Assembly (NCBI GenBank): GCA_023389275.1
Contig: JAEWEN010000031.1
Span: forward strand, 1 to 8,395
DNA length: 8,395 bases
From: Bacillota bacterium
GTDB taxonomy: Bacteria; Bacillota; Clostridia; Clostridiales; Caloramatoraceae
Direction: 5' to 3'
The stretch's first letter is position 1. The number at the start of each line of letters is the position of its first letter. Below, in pieces: positions 1 to 6,912 of the stretch. The position numbers were made by a program, and so were the translations under genes. The notes under the pieces were generated by a model. The model did no database searches. It was not told where the DNA came from and worked only from the letters and a program-made list of their open reading frames with translations.

Positions 1-70
1 TCCCTTCAACATTGTGTTATAAAAATCTGATGTGTATGTTATTTCTCGGATGTATTTTAATATTATATAG

Positions 71-100
71 TTGTTTTCATTATGGAAAAAGATGTATGAT
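71..100 (+). promoter_or_regulatory. Weak candidate sigma-A promoter for the DUF5714-like gene
   Basis: TTGTTT at 71-76 and TATGAT at 95-100 are separated by 18 bases, with TG just before the -10. This would start transcription near 107 and give a leader of about 158 bases. The rest of 1-264 is AT-rich and holds no convincing gene, so the assignment rests on hexamer similarity alone, which is weak evidence in DNA of this composition. Confidence 0.28.
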
Positions 101-264
101 AATCTACAGTGAATATAGTAAATGTGCTTAAATTTTAAAGGAAAGTATTATAAATATAAAAATTACAAATATAATGTTAATTTGATTAAATATTTATATG
201 TAATGCAATATTATAAATACTATCTATAGAAAAAAACTATAAAAATTATAAGGGGGAAAGTCTT

Positions 265-978
265 ATGTCTAAAAATAACTGTTTAGTTTGTGGTGAAGAA
301 CTTATTTATTTTAAAGATTATATTGATATTAAGTGTTCATATTGTAATGAAGACTTTAAAACAAATGTTACATGTAAAAATGGTCATTATATATGTGATT
401 CATGTCATAGTTTAAAAGGGGTAGACTTAATTTTATCTTATTGCAAAAATAGTGAAAAAACTAATCCAGTAGAAATGGCTGTTGATATTATGAATAGTGA
501 TGGAATATTTATGCATGGACCAGAGCATCATTATTTAACTCCAGCTGTACTTATAACTTCTTACTATAACACTTTGAAAAATTTTAGTGATAAGGAAAAA
601 TCGCTTTTAATAGCTAAAAAAAGAGCCGAAGATGTAAAAGGTGGATTTTGTGGTTTTTATGGAAGTTGTGGTGCAGCAGTAGGATGTGGAATATTTTTTA
701 GTATTATTACATCAACAACACCTTTAACAAAAGATACTTGGGGACTTGTTAATATGGCAACAGGTAAATGTCTTTTAAGTCTTTCAGAAATTGGTGGACC
801 TAGATGCTGTAAAAAAGGGGTTTTCACTGCTATAAAAGAGTCTTGCAAAATACTTGATGAAAAATTTAATATTAAACTTTATGATTATGAAAATGATTCA
901 AAGTGTACATATTCAAAGTTTAATAAAGAATGTATAGGAAAAGATTGTCCTTATAATCTAATAAATCATAAAAGTTAG
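265..978 (+). CDS. DUF5714-like cysteine-rich protein, function unknown
   Basis: A 237-aa protein with 18 cysteines. The N-terminal third is a zinc-ribbon-like region with CxxC pairs at C6/C9, C24/C27 and C44/C47, plus C37 and C60. A conserved-looking segment follows at 83-95 (MHGPEHH then YLTPAVL), then a Gly/Cys-rich segment around C129, C135 and C141, and a C-terminal tail with further cysteines. The arrangement resembles the DUF5714 family as I remember it; no enzymatic activity is established for it that I can name. The cysteines suggest bound zinc or an iron-sulfur cluster, which is inference. There is no signal peptide or membrane segment, so it is probably cytosolic. The start is fixed by AGGGGG at 251-256, eight bases upstream of ATG. 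The gene has its own terminator at 1008-1049 and appears monocistronic. Confidence 0.7.
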   Translation: MSKNNCLVCGEELIYFKDYIDIKCSYCNEDFKTNVTCKNGHYICDSCHSLKGVDLILSYCKNSEKTNPVEMAVDIMNSDGIFMHGPEHHYLTPAVLITSYYNTLKNFSDKEKSLLIAKKRAEDVKGGFCGFYGSCGAAVGCGIFFSIITSTTPLTKDTWGLVNMATGKCLLSLSEIGGPRCCKKGVFTAIKESCKILDEKFNIKLYDYENDSKCTYSKFNKECIGKDCPYNLINHKS

Positions 979-1007
979 AAAATAATATTTTATCTTGTAA
1001 TGTGAAT

Positions 1008-1049
1008 AATATTAGGTAATAATATATAAGTATTGCCTAATATTTTTTT
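1008..1049 (+). terminator. Intrinsic terminator after the DUF5714-like gene
   Basis: A 14-bp stem with one G-U pair joins 1008-1021 to 1031-1044 around a 9-base loop and ends in seven T (1043-1049). It separates the first gene from helD. A weak helD promoter (TTGTAA at 995-1000, 17 bases, AATAAT at 1018-1023) would overlap this hairpin. Confidence 0.85.
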
Positions 1050-1086
1050 AGGCTTTTTTAGATTTAACCTATAAAGGGGAATAAAA

Positions 1087-3387
1087 ATGAGTATTAAAAG
1101 TCATAAAGATTATACTTTAGAGAAAGAAAGATTAGAATATACAAAGGAATATTTAGATGTTACTTTAAAAGCCATAGAAGAATATAAATCTAATTCTTTT
1201 AATGCTATGAAAGAGGACTTAGGAAGTGACGATGCTACAGAAAATAGTATGGCATATATAAATATGATGCTAAAGTCACAAACAATGGATTTTGCAGAGA
1301 AAAATTACTATGGATATAAAAAAGCATTAAGTAAGCCTTACTTTGCTAGAATAGATTTTACACCAAATGGGGAAAATATTACTCAAAAAGTGTATATAGG
1401 AAAAACATCTTTAATGAAAGCTGAAAATAATGAAATGCTTATTGTAGACTGGAGGGCGCCTATATCATCTATTTATTATGATGGAAGTTTAGGTCATGTT
1501 ACTTATGAGTCAGAGGATGGAGTATTAGAAGGAGATCTTTCATTAAAAAGACAATTTACAATTGAAAATGGTGAATTAAAAAACATACTAGATATTGATA
1601 TAACAGCTAATGATGAATTTTTACAAGATTCACTATCTGCAAGTGCGGAAAGTAGGCTAAAGGATATTGCATCAACTATACAAGCTGAACAAAATAAAGT
1701 TATTAGAGCACCTTTAAATAGACCTATTATTATACAAGGGGTAGCTGGAAGTGGAAAAACAACAATAGCTCTTCATAGAATTGCTTATTTTATGTACACA
1801 TATGAAAAAACATTTAACCCTGAAAACTTTTTAATTATTGCTCCTAATAACCTTTTTATAAACTATATATCAGAGGTTTTACCAGAGCTTGGTGTTGAAA
1901 ATGTTAAACAAAACACTTATGTTGATTTTATGAAAATCCTTCTAGGAATTAAGCCTAAGGTTATTAATAAAGATGATTCTTTATCTGAAATAATAGAAGG
2001 TAAAAATAAAAATATAAATGAAAAAATATGGACAGATAAATTTAAAGGTTCATGGGAATTTGTAAATATAATAAATTCATATATAAAAGACATTGAAAAA
2101 GAAGTTGTTCCTAAAGAAGATTTTGTTGTAAGAGGAAAAACTCTTTTAGAAAACCATGTTATAGTAAAAATGTTTTTTGAAGATCTTCATATGTATCCTT
2201 TTAAAAGAAGAATAAAGGAAATAGAAAAAAGCTTAAAAAACAAATTATCCCTTGTAGATAAGGATCTTGTTAAAAAAGTAGAATTTAGCTATGATTTAGC
2301 AATTAATAAAGCTAGAAAAGCAACAGGTGATAAAGAAGAGGTAAGGAAAAAAGTTGTAGAGCTAATAAATGAAAGAGATCATCAAATAAAACTTGCAGAA
2401 GATGAAATTAAAAATGCAGTTAAAAATTACTTAGAAAAATTTAATATTAAAAACTTATTTGATTATTATTTAGACTTTTTAAGTGAAGAAACTCTTTTAA
2501 AACATTCAGGTAGCTATTTAACAAAAGATCAGGTAAAGGTTTTAAGTGAAAACTCACTAAAAGATATAAATTCTAAAAAAATATATCTTGAGGATTTAGC
2601 ACCTCTTGTATATTTAAAGCATAGAATATATGGATTTGACAAAAAAATAAGCGTTAAAAGTGTAGTTATAGATGAAGCTCAAGATTTTAGTGTATTTGAA
2701 TTTTATGCACTAAAAGAGTCTTTAAATACATGTATGTTTACACTACTTGGAGACACATCTCAAGGTATATATTCTTATAGGTCTTTTAATTCTTGGGAAG
2801 AGGTTATAGAAAAGGTATTTAAACAAGACAAACCTAGTTATATGACTCTTGTTCAAAGTTATAGAACAACTATAGAAGTTATGAATTTAGGAAATGAAGT
2901 TATAAAATCTTTAAATGATGATAAAACTGTAATAGCAAAACCTGTTATAAGACATGGAGAAAAACCAGATTATATAGAGTTTGAAAACAAAAATAACTTA
3001 ATAGAAGGTCTTGAAGATAAAATAATTTCTCGTATAAATGAGAATTATAAGTCTATAGCGATTATTTGTAAAACACTTAAAGAATGTAAAGAAGTTAAAA
3101 AGCTACTTGATAAGTCTGGAAAAATAGAAGCTATGATTTTAAATGACAAAAATAAAGAGTATGAAGCTGGAGTTATTATACTGCCTTCATATTTAGCTAA
3201 GGGATTAGAGTTTGACAATGTATTTATAGTAAATATTAGTGAAAGCTATAATGAAGATGATTTAGACACAAAGCTTTTATATGTTGCTATAACAAGAACT
3301 CTTCATAGACTTCATATATATACTTTAAATGGAAAAGTACCTATTTTAAATAAACTATACAAAAACAATAAAGAGATTTTTAATTAA
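1087..3387 (+). CDS. helD: RNA polymerase recycling motor ATPase HelD
   Basis: A 766-aa superfamily 1 (UvrD/PcrA-like) ATPase, close to the roughly 774 aa of Bacillus subtilis HelD. In that family the protein binds RNA polymerase and uses ATP to release it from stalled or post-termination complexes; it is cytosolic. Visible here are a charged helical N-terminus (about 1-75, matching the arm that enters the secondary channel in HelD), Walker A GVAGSGKT at 218-225, a charged insertion at about 330-500, the Walker B motif DEAQD at 529-533, GDTSQGIYSYRS from 555, QSYRT near 590, KGLEFD at 705-710 and the arginine-bearing motif YVAITRT at 732-738. All helicase motifs look intact. The HelD-like N-terminal arm separates it from PcrA/UvrD repair helicases. 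AAAGGGG at 1073-1079 supports the ATG. The next gene starts 24 bases after the stop with no terminator between, so the two are probably co-transcribed. Confidence 0.93.
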   Translation: MSIKSHKDYTLEKERLEYTKEYLDVTLKAIEEYKSNSFNAMKEDLGSDDATENSMAYINMMLKSQTMDFAEKNYYGYKKALSKPYFARIDFTPNGENITQKVYIGKTSLMKAENNEMLIVDWRAPISSIYYDGSLGHVTYESEDGVLEGDLSLKRQFTIENGELKNILDIDITANDEFLQDSLSASAESRLKDIASTIQAEQNKVIRAPLNRPIIIQGVAGSGKTTIALHRIAYFMYTYEKTFNPENFLIIAPNNLFINYISEVLPELGVENVKQNTYVDFMKILLGIKPKVINKDDSLSEIIEGKNKNINEKIWTDKFKGSWEFVNIINSYIKDIEKEVVPKEDFVVRGKTLLENHVIVKMFFEDLHMYPFKRRIKEIEKSLKNKLSLVDKDLVKKVEFSYDLAINKARKATGDKEEVRKKVVELINERDHQIKLAEDEIKNAVKNYLEKFNIKNLFDYYLDFLSEETLLKHSGSYLTKDQVKVLSENSLKDINSKKIYLEDLAPLVYLKHRIYGFDKKISVKSVVIDEAQDFSVFEFYALKESLNTCMFTLLGDTSQGIYSYRSFNSWEEVIEKVFKQDKPSYMTLVQSYRTTIEVMNLGNEVIKSLNDDKTVIAKPVIRHGEKPDYIEFENKNNLIEGLEDKIISRINENYKSIAIICKTLKECKEVKKLLDKSGKIEAMILNDKNKEYEAGVIILPSYLAKGLEFDNVFIVNISESYNEDDLDTKLLYVAITRTLHRLHIYTLNGKVPILNKLYKNNKEIFN

Positions 3388-3411
3388 TTATAAATTTAGG
3401 GAGAAAAACAT

Positions 3412-4149
3412 ATGTTGAAATTTTCAAATACTAGAGATTTAACAAAAGCTGTATTAAAGGAGTTAAACTACTTTAAAAAACAATATACTGCAAAGCCAAG
3501 TGATAGGTTAAAAACAGAAAATATGCTTTGGAATATAGCAAAAGGTGGGGAAGCTACTTCATTTAAATATGGAAAGTATGCTTTTATGCAAGATGGTAAA
3601 AACATATACTGTGGAATATCAATTGAAAAAGGATTATGTAGTGATCTTGCTGAATATTATCCAAAAGCAATGATTATGAACGAAGACTGGTATTTTCATA
3701 AATTTATGATGAAGCTTAAAATAGGAGAAATTAAAAAGGTATTAAAAGATCTAAGTGAAACTTTAGATAAACCTATATATATAGAAATTATATCATCTAC
3801 TCCAGGAGTTAAGCTAAGTGAAAGTGGTGCATATACAAAGTTTCAATTTAAAGATGAAGGCGTAGTATTTTTAGAACAAATACCAAGTATATCTGATAAA
3901 ATAAGTGAAAGTGAGCTTTCTAAAAGTCCTAATTTAAAGGTAAATAAAAATTTAAAAAGTTGTACTACTCTTGGTGAAATTGCAAATGTTATTAGCACTA
4001 TGGAAAAGTCAGGAGAATTAAATTTTATATTATTAGATATGTTTATATGGGTACCTTTTACAAAGCAAGGTGAAATAGAGGATATAGGACTTTCAGAAGA
4101 AGAACTTATAAATATTGTTTTAAAACCACTTAATAAATGTATTATCTAG
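3412..4149 (+). CDS. Unrecognised 245-aa protein co-transcribed with helD
   Basis: I do not recognise this family. It is a soluble-looking protein with no signal peptide, transmembrane segment or Cys/His metal cluster. The N-terminal part (about 5-50) is helical and basic. A central alpha/beta region follows, with FKYGKYAF, a Trp/Phe-rich stretch containing NEDWYFHKFMMKLKIGE, and strands such as PIYIEIISSTPG. A C-terminal segment contains LNFILLDMFIWVPFTK and the acidic LSEEELINIV. The overall look is of a mixed alpha/beta fold such as a small regulator or immunity-type protein, but that is only an impression. The start is set by AGGGAG at 3398-3403, eight bases before ATG. It lies 24 bases downstream of helD and before a strong terminator at 4160-4187, so the two likely form one operon. 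A role alongside HelD is possible but unproven. Confidence 0.85.
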   Translation: MLKFSNTRDLTKAVLKELNYFKKQYTAKPSDRLKTENMLWNIAKGGEATSFKYGKYAFMQDGKNIYCGISIEKGLCSDLAEYYPKAMIMNEDWYFHKFMMKLKIGEIKKVLKDLSETLDKPIYIEIISSTPGVKLSESGAYTKFQFKDEGVVFLEQIPSISDKISESELSKSPNLKVNKNLKSCTTLGEIANVISTMEKSGELNFILLDMFIWVPFTKQGEIEDIGLSEEELINIVLKPLNKCII

Positions 4150-4159
4150 AATGAAAAGA

Positions 4160-4187
4160 CCAAAACATATTATGTTTTGGTTTTTTT
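4160..4187 (+). terminator. Intrinsic terminator ending the helD operon
   Basis: A 9-bp perfect stem (4160-4168 with 4172-4180, CCAAAACAT/ATGTTTTGG) has a three-base loop and is followed by seven T at 4181-4187. An A-rich flank on the left (AAAAGA) could extend the stem. Confidence 0.9.
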
Positions 4188-4213
4188 GTAACTTAATTTA
4201 AACCTTTTATATA

Positions 4214-4242
4214 TTGTTAATTTATTTATTAAAGGTTAAGAT
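4214..4242 (+). promoter_or_regulatory. Candidate sigma-A promoter for the lipoprotein-hemolysin III operon
   Basis: TTGTTA (4214-4219) and TAAGAT (4237-4242) are spaced by exactly 17 bases. The predicted start near 4249 gives a leader of about 33 bases before the ATG at 4282. Its place just after the upstream terminator fits. An imperfect dyad, AACCTTT (4201-4207) with AAAGGTT (4231-4237), brackets the -35 and could be an operator, though it may be chance. Confidence 0.5.
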
Positions 4243-4268
4243 AAGTTGTAAGGAATGATATTCTATAT

Positions 4269-4275
4269 AGGGAGG
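4269..4275 (+). promoter_or_regulatory. Ribosome-binding site that sets the lipoprotein start
   Basis: AGGGAGG lies six bases upstream of ATG 4282, ideal spacing. The earlier in-frame ATG at 4255 has only AAGG (4250-4253) almost touching it and would put nine extra residues before the signal peptide. The start at 4282 is therefore preferred. Confidence 0.85.
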
Positions 4276-4281
4276 TTAAAA

Positions 4282-5169
4282 ATGAAAAAAATAAAGATAT
4301 ATATATTATCATTAATGGTTATGGTATTTAGTATTTTTGCACTTGGGTGTTCTTCGTCACCGGAAAAGTCAGTAGAAAATGCTATAAAGAAAAATGCAGA
4401 AATAAAATACTGTAAGCAAGATTCGGATATTAAAATAGGAGTTTTAGGATTAGATGTTAATATTAAAGCTTCAGGTGAAATAGATTCTAAAAATAAAACT
4501 GCTATTATAAAGCTAAATGTAAATTCTCCAATAGCAGAGATAAATAACTTAGCAACAGATGTTTATTTAGATAAAAATAATTTATTTATAAAAGATATTG
4601 AATCTGATAACTTTATAAAGCTAACAGTGCCAGAGGAAGAAGTTAAGAAAAGTTCAAGTGGGGTTATATCTAGCAAAATAATTGAAACTTTAAAACAAGA
4701 TGAAGAGTTTAATAAGTCTTTAAAAATTGAAAATAAAGATTCAGACAAGGTTATTTCAGCGAAAATAAGTGATGAAACAATGAATAAGTTAATTAATAAG
4801 TTATTTGAATCTGAAGAGTTTATGAATACACTAAAAAATTCAGCAGAAACACAGTTTTCAAGTATGGCAGAAATATCTAATCAAAATAAAAGTAAAGATG
4901 AGATAAAAAACATAGCAAAACAAGAAGCGGAAAAAGAAATTGAAAAATATAAAGAACAAATTAAAAATATTAAGGTACAAGATGTAACATATAATGGTAA
5001 AATAAATAAAGAGGGGTATCTTTCAGAGGAAAATATTTCTTTTAATATAAAAGAAGAATCATTAGGGCTTACTTTATCTATAAAGGTAAATAGTGTTATA
5101 AGTGATATAAATAAAGATAAGACTATAAAAATTCCAGAGATACCTAAGGATAAAATAACTGATTTATAA
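4282..5169 (+). CDS. Putative secreted lipoprotein, function unknown
   Basis: From ATG 4282 this is a 295-aa lipoprotein precursor. It has a basic N-terminus (MKKIK), a hydrophobic core and a lipobox ALGC with the lipidated cysteine at residue 23, so the mature protein should be anchored to the outer face of the membrane. The mature part is rich in Lys, Glu and Asp and alternates predicted beta strands (for example IGVLGLDVNIKASGEI and TDVYLDKNNLFIKDI) with a charged helix at about 204-234 that may form a coiled coil. The layout recalls clostridial lipoproteins of the DUF6612 or LppX/LprG-like type, a guess based on overall pattern only. No catalytic motif is seen. It lies 20 bases upstream of the hemolysin III gene with no terminator, so the two are probably co-transcribed. 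Confidence 0.85.
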   Translation: MKKIKIYILSLMVMVFSIFALGCSSSPEKSVENAIKKNAEIKYCKQDSDIKIGVLGLDVNIKASGEIDSKNKTAIIKLNVNSPIAEINNLATDVYLDKNNLFIKDIESDNFIKLTVPEEEVKKSSSGVISSKIIETLKQDEEFNKSLKIENKDSDKVISAKISDETMNKLINKLFESEEFMNTLKNSAETQFSSMAEISNQNKSKDEIKNIAKQEAEKEIEKYKEQIKNIKVQDVTYNGKINKEGYLSEENISFNIKEESLGLTLSIKVNSVISDINKDKTIKIPEIPKDKITDL

Positions 5170-5189
5170 ATTTATATAAGGAGGAGTAA

Positions 5190-5828
5190 ATGGAGGGATA
5201 CAAGTTTTACACTAAAGGTGAGGAAATAGCAAATGCTATTACCCATGGTATAGGGGTTTTACTTGCTATAGCAGCACTGGTACTTTTAATTCTTTGTGGA
5301 ATAAACTATGGTGATGTATGGTATACAGTTAGTGCAATAATATATGGTGTTACACTAATTACACTTTATTTAGGCTCTACACTTTATCATAGTATACCTA
5401 ACATGAAAATTAAAAAAATACTAAGAATAGTTGACCACTCATCAATATTTTTACTTATAGCAGGAACATATACACCATTTACATTGACTATTTTAAGAGG
5501 AGCTTTAGGATGGACTATATTTGGTGTTGTATGGGGATGTACTATATTAGGTATAGTTATGAAAATATGTTTTTTAGAAAAGTTTGAAAAAGTATCTACA
5601 TTTATGTATATAGGTATGGGATGGTTTGTTGTAATAGCTATTAAACCTATAATTTTAAGCCTACCACTTGCGGGATTAGTTCTTTTAGTTGTAGGTGGAG
5701 TTTTATACACTGTAGGATGTATATTTTATGCAAACGACAAATGGCCATATAATCATGCAATATGGCACCTATTTGTTTTAGGAGGAAGTGTTTGTCATTT
5801 CCTATCTATATTATTATATTTAAGATAA
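5190..5828 (+). CDS. Hemolysin III / TrhA family (PAQR-type) seven-helix membrane protein
   Basis: A 212-aa integral membrane protein with about seven hydrophobic helices, the usual size for the bacterial hemolysin III (YqfA/TrhA) branch of the PAQR superfamily. The family pattern is complete: GEEIANAITHG at 10-20, STLYH at 63-67, VDHSSIFLLIAGTYTPF at 81-97 and HAIWH at 189-193. By analogy with PAQR structures, H67, H189 and H193, with S63 and D82, form the intramembrane metal site. In Escherichia coli, TrhA is linked to membrane energetics and lipid homeostasis; the haemolysin name comes from a Bacillus cereus homologue and does not by itself show toxicity. AAGGAGGAG at 5178-5186 fixes the ATG. 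It is the second gene of a pair with the lipoprotein and ends at a shared bidirectional terminator. Confidence 0.93.
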   Translation: MEGYKFYTKGEEIANAITHGIGVLLAIAALVLLILCGINYGDVWYTVSAIIYGVTLITLYLGSTLYHSIPNMKIKKILRIVDHSSIFLLIAGTYTPFTLTILRGALGWTIFGVVWGCTILGIVMKICFLEKFEKVSTFMYIGMGWFVVIAIKPIILSLPLAGLVLLVVGGVLYTVGCIFYANDKWPYNHAIWHLFVLGGSVCHFLSILLYLR

Positions 5829-5830
5829 TA

Positions 5831-5865
5831 AAAAAGCTAAAAGCAATTATTGCTTTTAGCTTTTT
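5831..5865. terminator. Bidirectional intrinsic terminator between hemolysin III and pdxS
   Basis: A perfect 16-bp stem (5831-5846 with 5850-5865) has a TTA loop. Each arm begins with AAAAA or ends with TTTTT, so the hairpin carries a U-tract in both directions. It lies between two convergent genes, 2 bases after the hemolysin III stop and 5 bases beyond the pdxS stop. Confidence 0.93.
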
Positions 5866-5870
5866 CTTAT

Positions 5871-6740
5871 TTATCTAACTGCCATTAGTTGATGGTCAGC
5901 AAGTTCTCTAATATCAATACCTGACATAGGTTCACCAAGATTTTTAGAAACATTAGCAATGATTTTAGCATCTTTATAGTTTTTAACAGCTTCAACTATT
6001 GCTTTAGCTCTTTTTTCAGGATTTCCTGATCTAAATATTCCAGATCCTACAAAAACCCCATCTGAACCTAATTGCATCATTAAAGCTGCATCAGCAGGAG
6101 TTGCAACTCCACCTGCTGCAAAGTTTACAACAGGAAGTTTTCCTTCAGCCCAAACATATTCAATAAGGTTAAATGGACATCCCATTTCTTTAGCAATAGT
6201 CATAAGCTCTTCCTTAGGAGCAGACTTTACTTTTCTAATATCTGCATTAATAGATCTCATATGTCTTACTGCTTCAACAACATTACCAGTTCCTGCTTCT
6301 CCCTTAGTTCTTATCATAGAAGCACCTTCTCCAATTCTTCTAAGTGCTTCACCAAGATTTCTAGCTCCACAAACAACAGGAACATTATATTGCCATTTAT
6401 CTAAATGATATGCTTCATCAGCAGGTGTTAATACTTCACTTTCATCTATATAATCAACTCCTATAGCTTCAAGAACCTGAGCTTCTACAAAGTGTCCTAT
6501 TCTTGATTTTGCCATAACAGGAATTGAAACTGATTTTATAATTTCTTCTATCATTTCAGGGTCAGACATTCTAGCTACCCCACCTTCTTTTCTTATGTCA
6601 GAAGGAACTCTTTCAAGAGCCATAACCGCACAAGCTCCAGCTTTTTCAGCAATAATAGCTTCTTCAGGAGTTGTTACATCCATAATAACTCCACCAATAA
6701 ATTTACTATTAATTTCATTAAATCTAAAATACTTTTCCAT
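5871..6740 (-). CDS. pdxS: Pyridoxal 5'-phosphate synthase lyase subunit PdxS
   Basis: A 289-aa (beta/alpha)8 enzyme of the DXP-independent vitamin B6 pathway. It makes PLP from ribose 5-phosphate, glyceraldehyde 3-phosphate and ammonia, normally supplied by the glutaminase PdxT, and acts as a cytosolic dodecamer. The catalytic residues are present: D21 in GGVIMD, K78 in PVMAKSRIGH (equivalent to B. subtilis K81) and K146 in MIRTKGEAGTG (equivalent to K149). Other hallmarks are MALERVPSDIR, DYIDESEVLTPADE, NFAAGGVATPADAALMMQLG and GSGIFRSGNP. The N-terminus is about three residues shorter than in B. subtilis and the C-terminus ends at LMAVR; otherwise it is full length. AAAGGGGG at 6747-6754 precedes the ATG. 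No pdxT follows: five bases past the stop is the bidirectional terminator. A MocR-type regulator (PdxR) often controls such genes, but none is in the window. Confidence 0.97.
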   Translation of the reverse strand: MEKYFRFNEINSKFIGGVIMDVTTPEEAIIAEKAGACAVMALERVPSDIRKEGGVARMSDPEMIEEIIKSVSIPVMAKSRIGHFVEAQVLEAIGVDYIDESEVLTPADEAYHLDKWQYNVPVVCGARNLGEALRRIGEGASMIRTKGEAGTGNVVEAVRHMRSINADIRKVKSAPKEELMTIAKEMGCPFNLIEYVWAEGKLPVVNFAAGGVATPADAALMMQLGSDGVFVGSGIFRSGNPEKRAKAIVEAVKNYKDAKIIANVSKNLGEPMSGIDIRELADHQLMAVR

Positions 6741-6759
6741 GATAATCCCCCTTTAAAAT

Positions 6760-6792
6760 GTAGCGATACAATTTGTTTAAATGTATTGATAC
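6760..6792 (-). promoter_or_regulatory. Paired GTATCNNTAC direct repeats, candidate operator for pdxS
   Basis: On the minus strand, GTATCAATAC (6783-6792) and GTATCGCTAC (6760-6769) are direct repeats 23 bases apart, about two helical turns. The first is also a perfect GTAT-N2-ATAC palindrome. They cover roughly the start site and early leader of pdxS. MocR/PdxR regulators of pdxS are known to bind direct repeats near this promoter in other Firmicutes and actinobacteria. Assignment to PdxR is inference from position and architecture. Confidence 0.45.
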
Positions 6793-6801
6793 GATTATTA
6801 T
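6773..6801 (+). promoter_or_regulatory. Candidate promoter for the SdrD B-like gene
   Basis: TTGTTT (6773-6778), 17 bases, then TATTAT (6796-6801). The predicted start near 6808 leaves a leader of about 105 bases. The -10 overlaps the -10 of pdxS on the other strand, so the two promoters would exclude each other. No better candidate is seen nearer the gene. Confidence 0.35.
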
Positions 6802-6824
6802 ACACAAAAAATAATGGAAATCAA
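6797..6824 (-). promoter_or_regulatory. Sigma-A promoter of pdxS
   Basis: Read on the minus strand, TTGATT (6824-6819) and a consensus TATAAT (6802-6797) are 16 bases apart. Transcription should begin near 6790, about 50 bases before the pdxS ATG. Confidence 0.7.
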
Positions 6825-6912
6825 TAGGAAAAAATAAAAAATTTTAAGAAATAGAAATTTTTAGGGAGAGTTTTAAATAAACTATTATTATAGTGACTTA
6901 AAGGAGGAAAAA

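Noticed and set aside
3..131. Open frame on the + strand entering from the left edge, 42 codons to a TAA
   Set aside because: Its hydrophobic, Cys- and Met-rich composition looks like chance translation of AT-rich DNA. No homology is recognised, and the true start would lie outside the window.
4255..4281. Upstream in-frame ATG of the lipoprotein gene
   Set aside because: It lacks properly spaced Shine-Dalgarno support and would add nine residues before a textbook lipoprotein signal; ATG 4282 with AGGGAGG is better.
5387..5710. 107-aa minus-strand frame inside the hemolysin III gene
   Set aside because: It is fully within a convincing conserved gene on the other strand and has no ribosome-binding site; it is a shadow frame.
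6837..6862. AAAAATTT ... AAATTTTT inverted repeat upstream of the SdrD B-like gene
   Set aside because: It contains only A and T in very AT-rich DNA, with a weak stem; expected by chance.
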